Source of the DNA: an uncultured Bacteroidales bacterium | GTDB lineage: Bacteria; Bacteroidota; Bacteroidia; Bacteroidales; UBA3824 | Direction of reading: 5' to 3' | Assembly (NCBI GenBank): GCA_937877455.1 | Contig: CALFIU010000053.1 | Coordinates: 1 to 64,000 of the forward strand | DNA length: 64,000 nt | Shown: positions 9,330 through 18,746 of the stretch, piece after piece | Layout of the letters: every line of letters starts with the position of its first letter | How positions within the stretch are numbered: the stretch's first letter is position 1 | Notes under the pieces: generated by a model | Told to the model about the DNA's origin: nothing | Databases searched by the model: none | Seen by the model: only the letters and a program-made list of their open reading frames with translations | Position numbers and translations under genes: made by a program

Positions 9330-10868
9330 TTATTGATGCTGTGGTCTTAGAAGGTCAAGCACGGTTTTTACAGGACTAAATGTGTCAATTGGCACTTGAA
9401 CAAATATAGTGTTCCAATCAGACATAGCACCATTCCAAAGTCCGGGACGTTCTATTGATTTAAGAGCTTTTCCATTTTTGGATTTATGCGAAATAAAACC
9501 AGTTTGTGGGTCGGTAAAATTACGAAGGTCAAATTTATTTCCCTCTACATCTGTTACATCGCAAACAAGGTCAACAGGATTAAAATGCGTTGCACCTTTT
9601 AATATACCCATGCTTTTTTCATCATTCTTATCAATTTGCGATGATTCAACAATTTGTAACGATGTTGTTCCGTCGGGATTTTTAGCCCAAAAAGGACCTC
9701 CACCCGGCTCGCCTTCGTTTTTTACCATACCGCAAATACGCAACGGACGACGTAGTTTTTTGAGCAACAATTCTGCTTTCTTTGCCGATGAAAGACTTAG
9801 AAAATCGGTATCAAACTCGGTACAAAGTTTTTTTGAAATAAATACATACGCCTCGTCCAACACATTTTGAGTAGGATTATTTTCAAGCAGTTTTATATAT
9901 TCGGCAATATTTTCCTTTGTTTTAAGCAAATACCCCGCCAATGCTTTTTTATATTTTACGGTAACATCCTTTCGGTTATCGGGCAAAACATTGTCTATTG
10001 TTTTTACAAAAATAATCCTTGCATCAATGTCGTTAAGATTTTCAATTAACGAACCATGCCCTGCAGGACGAAATAAAGGCGTTCCATCATCATTGCGGAA
10101 TATCTCATTATTTTCGTCAACAGCCACTGTATCAGTAAACTTTTTCTGCGTTGAAAAAGTTATTTCAAGTTTACAACCAAACTTTTCTTCAAAAGCAGGA
10201 ACAGCATCTTCAACAAACTTACTAAACATTTGCAAGTGTTCTGGTGATACTGTGTAATGTATCCTTACCTTTTTATTAGAAATAGCATACTGCAATCCTT
10301 CTGCAATATGTTCTTCTACAGGTGTACGCGAAGTGTTTTTGTATCGATGAAACTCAATAAGTCCTTTTGGTAAAAATCCGTAATTAAGACCTTCTTTGCC
10401 AATAACCGACTTTACAATGTCTTGAGGACGATGAGCTTGCAACATTTCTTTAATCGACAAACCATAGTTATTATACACTATCTTTTGAAGTTTGTCGTAA
10501 AAAGCAAAACGATCTATATTATCGATAAACTTACGAGCAGGCAACGATGTATCGGCAAATTTTTGTCTCTGTTCTTGGCTACCGTCATATTCAGCTACAA
10601 AAACATATAAATCTTTAAACATACGACTGGCTGCACCCGATGCAGGAACAAACTTAACTATATCAAATTTGTCGGCTTCCTTACTATAACGTTGCGCATA
10701 TTTTGCAACCTCATCATCGGTAAAACAACGAATACCGTCGTTAACGGTAGCTGGCCGAGAAAGTTGCAAATACGGAAATCCGTTTTTGTAACATTCTATC
10801 TGCCTGTCAATTTCTTGGGTTGAGATACCCATCTCTCCAAAAACTTTTAAGTCGCTTTCTTGATACAT
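9330..10868 (-). CDS. DUF4301 family protein
   Basis: A 512-residue cytoplasmic protein of the DUF4301 family, a conserved, largely Bacteroidota-restricted family with no assigned activity. No signal peptide or membrane segment is visible. Recognisable family features are KFVPASGAASRMFKDL near residue 75-90, a GLNYGFLPKGLIEFH segment, and GEPGGGPFWAK in the last third; the glycine/arginine-rich SGAASRM region looks like a nucleotide- or phosphate-binding loop, but that is inference from appearance only. The start MYQESDLKVFG is the only reasonable Met. The gene has its own terminator and an upstream hairpin, so it is probably transcribed separately from the amidohydrolase-lpxK-PNP genes. Confidence 0.85.
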   Translation of the reverse strand: MYQESDLKVFGEMGISTQEIDRQIECYKNGFPYLQLSRPATVNDGIRCFTDDEVAKYAQRYSKEADKFDIVKFVPASGAASRMFKDLYVFVAEYDGSQEQRQKFADTSLPARKFIDNIDRFAFYDKLQKIVYNNYGLSIKEMLQAHRPQDIVKSVIGKEGLNYGFLPKGLIEFHRYKNTSRTPVEEHIAEGLQYAISNKKVRIHYTVSPEHLQMFSKFVEDAVPAFEEKFGCKLEITFSTQKKFTDTVAVDENNEIFRNDDGTPLFRPAGHGSLIENLNDIDARIIFVKTIDNVLPDNRKDVTVKYKKALAGYLLKTKENIAEYIKLLENNPTQNVLDEAYVFISKKLCTEFDTDFLSLSSAKKAELLLKKLRRPLRICGMVKNEGEPGGGPFWAKNPDGTTSLQIVESSQIDKNDEKSMGILKGATHFNPVDLVCDVTDVEGNKFDLRNFTDPQTGFISHKSKNGKALKSIERPGLWNGAMSDWNTIFVQVPIDTFSPVKTVLDLLRPQHQ

Positions 10869-10909
10869 AATGCTATCTTTAATGGTTTTATGTCGAGTTT
10901 TATAAATTA

Positions 10910-10949
10910 AAGAAAGCCCGACTCTTTGCCGGTGCTTTCTTCAAAAATA
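10910..10949 (-). promoter_or_regulatory. leader hairpin and possible -7 box upstream of DUF4301
   Basis: A hairpin with 8-bp outer stem AAGAAAGC/GCTTTCTT (10910-10917, 10934-10941), a one-base bulge and an inner CCG/CGG stem sits about 40 bp before the start codon. Immediately upstream on the minus strand is TATTTTTG (10942-10949), matching TAnnTTTG. Transcription from that box would begin inside the hairpin, so it may be an operator or mRNA-end structure. The rest of the 476-bp divergent gap (10869-11344) shows only AT-rich sequence and the promoter for the next gene. Confidence 0.4.
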
Positions 10950-11313
10950 ACACTTAAAATCAAACAAGATATGAAAAAATAATTAAAAAATTCAATTTTA
11001 TCTTAGCTTTAAAGCCCTATTTACAAACTTTAAAGCCAAGACAACCCATACCTTAACCCAACATAATGTTGTCATCGTTTGATAAACGTGTTTTGTTATC
11101 CGCAAATTTAAAATCTAATTTTAAAACGCACAATTTTTTTCATATTTTTTTCAACTTTTTTTTTTAACATTTTCTAACAACATTCACATTTATATTAAGG
11201 TGTGGTTATAGAAAAACATACTTTTTTATAATAGAAAGATAATGTCAACAAATTAGAGTAAATAAAAGTTAGTTAATTTTTCAATACTATTTATTAAAAG
11301 CAACTTTTTTTTT

Positions 11314-11321
11314 TACTTTTG
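11314..11321 (+). promoter_or_regulatory. -7 box of the parvulin/MoxR gene run
   Basis: TACTTTTG matches TAnnTTTG and is followed by GCACC, the usual Bacteroidota context, 23 bp before the ATG at 11345. A clear -33 box is not visible in the T-rich region upstream. Confidence 0.55.
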
Positions 11322-11344
11322 CACCATAAATTAAAAAAATAACA

Positions 11345-13276
11345 ATGCGCAAAAAAAGTCTAAGTTTAATTATTATAATATGCCTTGCATTGCAATGCGC
11401 TGCGCAAGACAAAACCCTATTTACCATCGATGGAAACCCAATAGGTAGCGTTTATTTTACAAACGAATGTCAACGACTATTTACATACACTGGTAATGAT
11501 ACCGCAGCCATAGACCAATTACTACAAAACTATATAAACTATTGTGCAGTTGCTTACGATGCAAAAAAAAAGCATCTCGACACCACAAAAACATACAGGT
11601 TGGCAATGGAACATCAAAAAACATACGAAATTTTCAACCACATTGCTCAAAGCCGAGATACAAAAAAAATTATACAAGAAATAAAAAAACGCGCCGATTA
11701 TCAATATCACGTCTATGAAATAACTGTTAACATTAGTTCCATTAGCGGTAATGATAGTTCATTGGCATACCGCAAAGCCGAGAGTATTCGTAGTAGAATA
11801 GAAAACGGTGCAAATTTTTCGCGTGTTGCACGACAGGTATCGGATAATATATGTGTAAATCGCAATGGTGGCGACCTCGGATACGTATCAACCATGGAGA
11901 TGCCAGGAGGATTTTTTGAAGACTATGTAATAAAAGCACCCATCGGAGAATTATCTAAACCAATAAAAAGCAACAACGCCTACCATATTATAAAAGTAAC
12001 CGATAAACGCAAAGCCATCGACAGCGTAAACATCACATACTTAGCATTTGCAAAAGGAACGAAAAAATACAATGATAGTATAAAAGACTTAGTTTCAAAC
12101 GTTTACAACTCACTAAAAACTGGTGCTAACATAGAAACTTTACGAAAAAAACATTGCGATTTCTGCCCAAAAAGCGAAACAATATCACTAAAAGATGCTG
12201 CTGAAATTTTTGGAAGCGACATTTTTAAAATTAAAGAAAACGAACTATCAAATCTAATTGAAACCGACAATTGTTGGTATATCGTAAAACTAAACAAAAA
12301 CATTGCAAGAATAGTAAACGATAGCCTATACAACATTTTACAACAAAAATTTCTTTACGACGAGAGATTACAACCAAGCATTATGCAGTTTAAAGACAGC
12401 ATAAAAAAAGTAGCTGGATACAAAAAATTAGGGACATTTGAAAGTTTATATCCATATTTCAAAGATTCAGCTATCTACCGTGGTCAATGGCAACAAACCG
12501 ACTTTCTACATCTCGACGAAAAACTATTTAAAATCGACAACCAAACATACACCGTAGCCGACTTGGCAGAATATATCTATCAAAATCAAAAGCCATGCCC
12601 CCCAACCAAAGCATCAATATACATAACAAATAGTTACAACAATTTTGTAAACGAAAAACTAATAAACATTTCTCAAAATATACTTTACAAAAGCAATGCT
12701 GCGTATCGTCACAACATCGATAGCGCATCAATAGCCACACTTTACAACCTCGCATCTATGCACAACAATTTTTTACAAATAGCACAAGACAAAAAGGCTG
12801 TAGAAAAATATTATAATACCAATATCAACAAATACACTTCTAAGTACAAACTACAATTAGAAATATACAAGGCAAAAGACCCTTCTGCGGTTAAGAAAAA
12901 CATCAAAGAAATAAACAAATACGTACAAAAACTTATCACACAACCATCAAACACAATGTTTGATAAAGTAGGTGCAGGTATCTTCGCACGTGGCAAAAAC
13001 GAAATAGCCGACATGGTAACCGATGGATTCAACAATGGAAAATATACCATGCCAAAAGACGAAATAATCTCTTGTAAAGCAGGTGAATACTTTGTAATTA
13101 CAAAAATATTACAAAAACCAGAACCTACGCCATTATCCGAAATATACACCAAAGTGCAAAACGACTATTCTCAACAACTAAATAAAGAATACATCGACGG
13201 ACTCAAAAGCAAATACAAGATAAACATAAACCATGAAACCTTACAACAAATAAAAAATTATTTTAGCAATCGTTAG
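11345..13276 (+). CDS. periplasmic PpiC-type (parvulin) peptidyl-prolyl isomerase, large
   Basis: A 643-residue exported protein: signal peptide MRKKSLSLIIIICLALQCAAQ, then a helical region, a clear parvulin (PpiC) domain at roughly 118-225 (YHVYEITVN... GGDLGYVSTMEMPGGF... YHIIKVTDKR), and a long C-terminal half that looks like a second, degenerate chaperone/parvulin-like unit without the full motif. Such proteins assist folding of outer-membrane and secreted proteins in the periplasm, as SurA/PpiD do. It is the first gene of a tight run: the next start codon is 6 bp after its stop. A -7 promoter box sits directly upstream. Similarity to SurA or PpiD beyond the PpiC domain is not obvious. 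Confidence 0.88.
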   Translation: MRKKSLSLIIIICLALQCAAQDKTLFTIDGNPIGSVYFTNECQRLFTYTGNDTAAIDQLLQNYINYCAVAYDAKKKHLDTTKTYRLAMEHQKTYEIFNHIAQSRDTKKIIQEIKKRADYQYHVYEITVNISSISGNDSSLAYRKAESIRSRIENGANFSRVARQVSDNICVNRNGGDLGYVSTMEMPGGFFEDYVIKAPIGELSKPIKSNNAYHIIKVTDKRKAIDSVNITYLAFAKGTKKYNDSIKDLVSNVYNSLKTGANIETLRKKHCDFCPKSETISLKDAAEIFGSDIFKIKENELSNLIETDNCWYIVKLNKNIARIVNDSLYNILQQKFLYDERLQPSIMQFKDSIKKVAGYKKLGTFESLYPYFKDSAIYRGQWQQTDFLHLDEKLFKIDNQTYTVADLAEYIYQNQKPCPPTKASIYITNSYNNFVNEKLINISQNILYKSNAAYRHNIDSASIATLYNLASMHNNFLQIAQDKKAVEKYYNTNINKYTSKYKLQLEIYKAKDPSAVKKNIKEINKYVQKLITQPSNTMFDKVGAGIFARGKNEIADMVTDGFNNGKYTMPKDEIISCKAGEYFVITKILQKPEPTPLSEIYTKVQNDYSQQLNKEYIDGLKSKYKININHETLQQIKNYFSNR

Positions 13277-13282
13277 CCCACA

Positions 13283-14173
13283 ATGAAAAAAAATTTAACA
13301 GTAATATTAATCATAGCAGCCATTATTTCTGCATGTAGTAGACCCGACAACTTTGAGGGTAAAACACCAATAGCCAAGGTTTACGACAAATATTTGTTTT
13401 ACGAAGACCTCGGCGAAATAATTCCACAAGGCACACCACCTTCCGATAGCGAAGAAATTGTACGCGGATACATCGACATTTGGGCAAAAAAAGAACTTAT
13501 GGTAAAAAACGCCGAAATTAATCTCAGTGAAGAACAAAAAGACGTATCAAAACAGTTAGAAGAATACCGCGCCTCACTATTGGTGTATAAGTACAAAGAC
13601 AAATTTATAGAGCAAAAACTCGACACTGCTATTAAACCAGATGAAGCAGCAAAGTATTATCAAGAACACTCCGAAGATTTTATACTAAATGCCAACGCCA
13701 TAAAATGTATCTTTGTGCAAAGCCTAAGCGAAAAACCCGATTTAAACAAATTGCGCGGCTATTTGGCACTTAAAGACCAAAAAGACTCAGCAGATTTATA
13801 CGATTTTTGTAAAAACAACTCAATAAAAATAGATAATTTTGGCTCTCGATGGATTTACTATTCAGAAATAGCCAAACTAATGCCCGAACCTGTGGATATA
13901 AAAAACACAATAACAAAATATAACGGGCTTGCAGTACAAGGCGATGGACAATATGTCTATTACCTTAAAATATTAGACTACAAAGCAATCGGCGATGTTG
14001 CGCCATACGAAATGGTAAAACAAAACATTGCAAAGGTAATGGTAAGCAAACAAAAAAACGAAATAATAACAGAAATGGAGCAATCTATTTGGAACACAGC
14101 GTTAAACAACGGAAATCTGGAATATTTTGAACCAACAAAAAATAAACCAGCTGACAACCAAGAAATAAAATGA
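13283..14173 (+). CDS. lipoprotein, SurA/PpiC-associated chaperone-like
   Basis: A 296-residue lipoprotein with signal sequence and lipobox IISAC (Cys about residue 18). The mature part begins GKTPIAKVYDKYLFYEDLGEIIP, which resembles the N-terminal segment of parvulin-type chaperones, followed by a long helix (LSEEQKDVSKQLEEYRASLLVYKYKDKFIEQKL) like the SurA-N core. A recognisable PpiC catalytic domain is not seen, so it may be a chaperone-only member. It lies 6 bp after the first parvulin gene and overlaps the next by 4 bp (ATGA), so the three are cotranscribed and probably translationally coupled. Confidence 0.75.
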   Translation: MKKNLTVILIIAAIISACSRPDNFEGKTPIAKVYDKYLFYEDLGEIIPQGTPPSDSEEIVRGYIDIWAKKELMVKNAEINLSEEQKDVSKQLEEYRASLLVYKYKDKFIEQKLDTAIKPDEAAKYYQEHSEDFILNANAIKCIFVQSLSEKPDLNKLRGYLALKDQKDSADLYDFCKNNSIKIDNFGSRWIYYSEIAKLMPEPVDIKNTITKYNGLAVQGDGQYVYYLKILDYKAIGDVAPYEMVKQNIAKVMVSKQKNEIITEMEQSIWNTALNNGNLEYFEPTKNKPADNQEIK

Positions 14174-15531
14174 AAATAAATTACAAAATACCAACAATTA
14201 CAGCCGCTTTATTAGCAGCCACAGCAACCACTTACGCACAAGACACCATCGTAATAGACAAAGTGGTGGCCATAGTGGGCAACAAGATAATCCTTCAATC
14301 GGAAGTAGAATCGCAGTATATGCAAGCACAAGCACGCAATCAAAAAACCGATAGGTGTGTTATTTTTGAAGATTTGTTATACCAAAAATTATTAATAACA
14401 CAGGCAGAAATCGACAGCTTAGAAGTATCCGACAAAGAAGTTGATGCCGAATTAAGCAACCGTCTATCAGGATTTATAGACCAACTTGGTGGCGTAGAAA
14501 AAGTAGAAGAATACTTCGATAAACCATTGGCCGAAATAAAAGAAAACCTCAGAGATGTTACCAAAGATCAACTTTTGGCTCAACGTATGCGCTCAGAAAT
14601 AACCAAAGACATAAAAGTAACCCCTTCGGAAGTTAACAACTATTATAAAAAACTTCCAAAAGATTCATTGCCACTTATAGATATGCAATTGGAAATGAAT
14701 CAAATAGTATTCTATCCACAAATTTCTAAAAGCGACAAAGAAACAGTAAAAAAACGCCTTCTCGACATAAAAAACGATGTACTTAGCGGTAACAAAAAAT
14801 TTGAAACCATGGCCATACTTTATAGCGAAGATCCCGGCTCTGCCACCAACGGTGGGGAACTTGGAATGATGTCGCGTGGTGAACTTGTGCCAGAATTTTC
14901 AACAGCAGCTTTTTCTCTTAAACCAGACTCTATTTCCGACGTTATAGAAAGCGAATTTGGCTACCACATTATACAAATGATAGAACGAAAAGGCGAAAGA
15001 ATAAACGTAAGGCACATTTTGATGAAACCAAAATTCAATGTCGAAGCAAAACAAAAAGCTAAACAACAAGCAGACAGCGTTTATAAAGCATTGGAAGACA
15101 AAAAACTTAGTTTCTCCGATGCCGCAAAAATTTTCTCTCAAGACGACAAAACTAACAAAAACGGTGGTTTAGTTGTCAACCCATACACTGGCACTTCTAA
15201 ATTCTCCGTTGATCAAGTTTATCCCGCCAACTACTATTACATAAAAAATCTCGAAGAAGGTCAATACACACGCCCATTTGAAACCTACGACGACAAAGGT
15301 AACACTGTGTTTAAAATAATACAATTAAAATCAAGAGTACAGCCACACGAAGCTACGATAGAAACCGACTATCAAACCATTCAAGATATGGCATTAAACG
15401 AAAAATACAAAAAAGCATACGACAAATGGATAAGCGAAAAACAAGTTGAAACATACATCAAAATAGGTAGTAACTACAAAGATTGCAACTTCAACTACAA
15501 AGGATGGCTACACAACGAAATTAAACGTTAA
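14170..15531 (+). CDS. surA: SurA-like periplasmic chaperone with two parvulin domains
   Basis: A 453-residue exported protein in the SurA layout. The signal peptide ends TTYAQ; the SurA N-domain opens with IDKVVAIVGNKIILQSEVE and continues to about residue 165. The first PpiC domain (LEMNQIVFYPQ... GGELGMMSRGELVPEF... GYHIIQMIERKG) spans about 173-275 and a second (INVRHILMKPKF... NGGLV) about 279-385, followed by a short C-terminal helix. SurA escorts unfolded beta-barrel proteins across the periplasm to the BAM machine. It overlaps the preceding lipoprotein by 4 bp and is followed 21 bp later by moxR. Confidence 0.9.
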   Translation: MKINYKIPTITAALLAATATTYAQDTIVIDKVVAIVGNKIILQSEVESQYMQAQARNQKTDRCVIFEDLLYQKLLITQAEIDSLEVSDKEVDAELSNRLSGFIDQLGGVEKVEEYFDKPLAEIKENLRDVTKDQLLAQRMRSEITKDIKVTPSEVNNYYKKLPKDSLPLIDMQLEMNQIVFYPQISKSDKETVKKRLLDIKNDVLSGNKKFETMAILYSEDPGSATNGGELGMMSRGELVPEFSTAAFSLKPDSISDVIESEFGYHIIQMIERKGERINVRHILMKPKFNVEAKQKAKQQADSVYKALEDKKLSFSDAAKIFSQDDKTNKNGGLVVNPYTGTSKFSVDQVYPANYYYIKNLEEGQYTRPFETYDDKGNTVFKIIQLKSRVQPHEATIETDYQTIQDMALNEKYKKAYDKWISEKQVETYIKIGSNYKDCNFNYKGWLHNEIKR

Positions 15532-15552
15532 CAACAAAAAAAAACAAAAGAA

Positions 15553-16518
15553 ATGATAGAATTTAAAGACAGCGTAGAGGCAGCCGACTCACTCAAACAA
15601 AAACACCAACAACTTTTGTCAGAGATAGGCAAAACCGTTTACGGACAACAACAAATAATAGAACAAGTGCTTACCGTTATTTTTAGTGGCGGTCATTGTC
15701 TGCTTGTTGGCGTTCCCGGACTTGCTAAAACATTGTTGGTTAACACAATAGCCAAAGCGTTAGATCTAAAATACAAACGCATACAATTTACACCAGACCT
15801 TATGCCATCCGACATAACTGGAAGCGAAATTCTCGACGAAAACCATAATTTTAAATTCATAAAAGGACCAGTATTCGCCAACATAATCCTCGCTGACGAG
15901 ATAAACCGTACACCTCCAAAAACACAATCGGCATTACTCGAGGCCATGCAAGAACACACAGTTACAGTTTCGGGCGCAAACTACGCCTTGGAACAACCTT
16001 TCTTTGTATTGGCAACCCAAAACCCAGTGGAGCAAGAAGGTACTTATCCTCTGCCAGAAGCACAGCTCGACCGTTTTATGTTTAACGTAATACTCGATTA
16101 CCCAAACCCTGACGATGAAATAACAATAGTAAAAAATACTACACGCGACACTTCACCTCAAACATCAAAAATTTTGTCGGCAGAAGAAATTATTTACTAT
16201 CGCGATTTGATAAAAAAAGCCGCAGTAAGCGACAACGTTATAAAATACGCAGTTATGCTCGCTGCACAAACACGTCCAAAAACAAAGTTTGCCAACGCTG
16301 CCGCCAACAAATACCTCAATTGGGGTGCCGGTCCACGTGCATCGCAATATTTGGTTGCAGGTGCTAAAACTCACGCCTTGCTTCACGGTAAATACTCACC
16401 AGACATCGATGATGTTAAAGCCGTAGCCCTTCCTGTATTACGCCACCGTATAGTAAGAAATTACCAAGCCGAAGCGGAAGGTATTACCGAAGACGATTTA
16501 ATAAAAATGATGTTATAA
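15553..16518 (+). CDS. MoxR family AAA+ ATPase
   Basis: A 321-residue cytoplasmic AAA+ ATPase of the MoxR class. Walker A is GVPGLAKT (about residues 54-61) and Walker B ILADEINRTPPKTQSALLEAMQE, with sensor ATQNPVEQEGTYPLPEAQLDRF, all typical. MoxR ATPases act as chaperone-like remodelers, usually with VWA-domain partners; no VWA or DUF58 gene follows here, the next gene being a small membrane protein. The position directly behind three periplasmic folding factors suggests co-expression. The 105-bp gap after it contains a new promoter (16595-16602). Confidence 0.93.
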   Translation: MIEFKDSVEAADSLKQKHQQLLSEIGKTVYGQQQIIEQVLTVIFSGGHCLLVGVPGLAKTLLVNTIAKALDLKYKRIQFTPDLMPSDITGSEILDENHNFKFIKGPVFANIILADEINRTPPKTQSALLEAMQEHTVTVSGANYALEQPFFVLATQNPVEQEGTYPLPEAQLDRFMFNVILDYPNPDDEITIVKNTTRDTSPQTSKILSAEEIIYYRDLIKKAAVSDNVIKYAVMLAAQTRPKTKFANAAANKYLNWGAGPRASQYLVAGAKTHALLHGKYSPDIDDVKAVALPVLRHRIVRNYQAEAEGITEDDLIKMML

Positions 16519-16594
16519 AGTATTGATTTATAATATTTTAATACAAAATAACCCCATAAAACAACAAACAGATAGTTTTTTCAAAAAAAAGTTA

Positions 16595-16602
16595 TACCTT
16601 TG
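16595..16602 (+). promoter_or_regulatory. -7 box upstream of the 173-aa membrane protein
   Basis: TACCTTTG followed by AACC matches the Bacteroidota -7 consensus, 21 bp before the ATG at 16624. The -33 region is T-rich without an exact TTTG. Confidence 0.5.
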
Positions 16603-16623
16603 AACCCGAAATAAAAAAAAGCA

Positions 16624-17145
16624 ATGGAATTTTTAGAAATATTAAAATACATACTGCCATCAATAGTAGTTCTAATATGTAGTTATCTAACTATCAGGCA
16701 GTTTAACGATCGTGAAGATGCTCGTTTACATGCCCAATTAAGCGCATCAACAGTAAAAACCACAACACCAATACGGTTGGCAGCATACGAACGCATCGTT
16801 CTTTTCTTAGAACGCATTACTCCCGAAAGTATTATGCGTCGCGTACTCCAACCAAATATGACATCCAAAGAACTTCTCACCGCCCTAATAATAACCGTGC
16901 GTACAGAATTTGAACACAATCTATCGCAACAAATATACATTAGTAGCGATGCATGGGTTTCGGTAAAACAAGCAAAAGAAAGCATGATTCAACTCTACAC
17001 TGCCGCTGCACAAAGATTTGAAAACAATGCAAAAGCATCAGAATTGGCACAAACTATAATAGAAATGTATGCTTCGGTAGAAGAATCACCTGTAACAATA
17101 GCAATAGAAAAAATAAAACAAGAAATAAGCGAAACATTCAATTAA
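16624..17145 (+). CDS. conserved membrane-anchored protein of unknown function
   Basis: A 173-residue protein with one N-terminal membrane helix (about residues 9-23: YILPSIVVLICSYLT) and a predominantly helical cytoplasmic remainder. It looks like the DUF7935-type small proteins seen beside FKBP genes in Bacteroidota, with the recognisable RLAAYERIVLFLERITPESI stretch in the middle; the function of these is not known. It sits between moxR and two FKBP isomerases and is followed only 16 bp later by the first FKBP gene, so it probably shares their transcript. Confidence 0.7.
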   Translation: MEFLEILKYILPSIVVLICSYLTIRQFNDREDARLHAQLSASTVKTTTPIRLAAYERIVLFLERITPESIMRRVLQPNMTSKELLTALIITVRTEFEHNLSQQIYISSDAWVSVKQAKESMIQLYTAAAQRFENNAKASELAQTIIEMYASVEESPVTIAIEKIKQEISETFN

Positions 17146-17161
17146 AAAAAAGAAAAAAAAC

Positions 17162-17902
17162 ATGAAAAAAATATTTATTGCAATAATCACACTATTGATG
17201 ATGAGCAACATGTCCATCGCCCAAAAATACTTCGACAAAGCCAAACTTGCAAGCCGACAAGATACACTTAGTTACAGCATAGGCGTACTCTTAGCAAGCA
17301 ATATGGCAAAAGAAGGTCTCGACTACGATGCTACAATAGTAGGAAAAGCATTTAGAGATGTGGCACAAAAAGAAACATGGGATATCTCTCTTGATTATGC
17401 ACAAGATTTTATACAAAAATATTTTCAAGAAATAGAAGAACGCATTCGCCAAGAAAAAACCAAGGAAAGCGACCGTTTCTTTGCCGAAAACGCAAAAAAA
17501 GAAGGCATTAAAACTACACCAAGTGGGCTACAATACAAAATTTTAAAACAAGGCAATGGTCAACACGCTTGCGACACATGCGACGTTAATGTACATTACG
17601 AAGGAAAACTTTTAGACGGAACGGTATTCGATAGTTCTTACGACCAAGAAGATCCCGTAACCATAAACCCACAATACGTAATACCAGGAATGGCAGAAGC
17701 CTTACTACTAATGGACGAAGGCTCGGAATACGAAATATACATTCCATGGAATCTTGCATACGGAGAGTATTCTCCAGCCGAAATAATTCCAGCCTACTCG
17801 TCGCTCATCTTTACTATAGATTTAGTATCAATACCCAAAGACGAACCAACCAACGCAGATCAATTTGACGACGACGGCATGAAATCAGATCCAAAAAATT
17901 AA
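17162..17902 (+). CDS. exported FKBP-type peptidyl-prolyl isomerase
   Basis: A 246-residue exported protein: signal peptide ending MSIAQ, an FkpA-type N-terminal dimerisation region (QDTLSYSIGVLLASNMAKEGLDYD...), a charged helix, then the FKBP domain at about 117-226 with SGLQYKILKQGNG, VHYEGKLLDGTVFDSSY and IPWNLAYGEY. It catalyses prolyl isomerisation and chaperones secreted proteins. A C-D-T-C pair directly before the VHYEG strand is unusual for FKBP domains and could form a disulfide. The acidic tail (DQFDDDGMKSDPKN) is probably disordered. It is followed 22 bp later by a paralogue. Confidence 0.92.
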   Translation: MKKIFIAIITLLMMSNMSIAQKYFDKAKLASRQDTLSYSIGVLLASNMAKEGLDYDATIVGKAFRDVAQKETWDISLDYAQDFIQKYFQEIEERIRQEKTKESDRFFAENAKKEGIKTTPSGLQYKILKQGNGQHACDTCDVNVHYEGKLLDGTVFDSSYDQEDPVTINPQYVIPGMAEALLLMDEGSEYEIYIPWNLAYGEYSPAEIIPAYSSLIFTIDLVSIPKDEPTNADQFDDDGMKSDPKN

Positions 17903-17924
17903 AACGTTATTATACAAAATAAAA

Positions 17925-18659
17925 ATGAAATCTAAATTTTTAGCAATTTCAGCGGCAGTTGCCATTACAGCAATGGCATCGTGCGGAGCTCAACAAACAG
18001 CAGAACAATTTCGCAATCCGCAAGCCCGCCTATCCTCAAAAATCGACTCTGTAAGTTATGCACTTGGCGTTAACATCGGAACAGACTTTTTAAAAAACAT
18101 GCCAGAAATTGACAAGACAGCGTTTCTTAACGGCATGATGTCGGCAATGAATGGTGATACAACATTTATTTTTCCGCAAGAAACCGCTCCAATGTTAATA
18201 CGCGGCTACATACAAGAACGCGCTCAAAAAGAAGCAAAAGAAAACCTTGCCGAAGCCAAAAAATTTCTCGAAGAAAACAAGAAAAAAGACGGCGTTATAA
18301 CTATTGACTCGCTTGGTGGATTACAATACCAAGTAATAAAAGAAGGTATCGGTCCTCACCCAACCATCGACGATGAAGTTGAATGTTATTACACTGGAAC
18401 TCTCACCGATGGAACTGTTTTTGACAGCACCGACAAACATCCAGACCAAAAACCAGCTAAATTCACGTTAAAACAAGTAATAAAAGGCTGGCAATATGGT
18501 ATTCCTCTAATGAGCGTTGGAAGCAAATACAGATTCTTTGTACCACCAGCCATAGGTTACGGCGAACAAGTACGTCCTGGCGGTGTTATCAAAGCCAACA
18601 ACGTGTTAATATTCGATGTTGAATTACTTAGCATTACCCCAAAAGAAGACAAAAAATAG
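17925..18659 (+). CDS. FKBP-type peptidyl-prolyl isomerase, lipoprotein (FkpA-like)
   Basis: A 244-residue lipoprotein with lipobox AMASC, the FkpA/Mip N-terminal domain (SVSYALGVNIGTDFLKNMPEID), a long KEAKENLAEAKKFLEENKKK helix, and a C-terminal FKBP domain (about 125-240) with GGLQYQVIKEGIG, CYYTGTLTDGTVFDST and VPPAIGYGEQ. It is a paralogue of the preceding gene, differing by being lipid-anchored and lacking the CxxC. Two FKBPs behind three parvulin-type factors make a dedicated envelope-folding cluster. Confidence 0.93.
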   Translation: MKSKFLAISAAVAITAMASCGAQQTAEQFRNPQARLSSKIDSVSYALGVNIGTDFLKNMPEIDKTAFLNGMMSAMNGDTTFIFPQETAPMLIRGYIQERAQKEAKENLAEAKKFLEENKKKDGVITIDSLGGLQYQVIKEGIGPHPTIDDEVECYYTGTLTDGTVFDSTDKHPDQKPAKFTLKQVIKGWQYGIPLMSVGSKYRFFVPPAIGYGEQVRPGGVIKANNVLIFDVELLSITPKEDKK

Positions 18660-18680
18660 ACTTTTAATTGTCTAAAATCC

Positions 18681-18711
18681 ATATAGCAACAAACCAATTT
18701 TGTTGCTATAT
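18681..18711. other. 13-bp perfect hairpin between FKBP and DUF3127 genes
   Basis: ATATAGCAACAAA (18681-18693) pairs perfectly with TTTGTTGCTATAT (18699-18711) around a 5-nt loop. No U-tract follows, so it is more likely an mRNA processing or stability element, or a partial terminator, than a full intrinsic terminator. Confidence 0.55.
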
Positions 18712-18746
18712 TACCCAAACAAATAATTTTAAACAAAAAAATAATT

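Noticed and set aside
8008..9330. Longer amidohydrolase start at 9330
   Set aside because: It would translate the perfect 15-bp terminator of the preceding gene and adds a non-family N-terminus.
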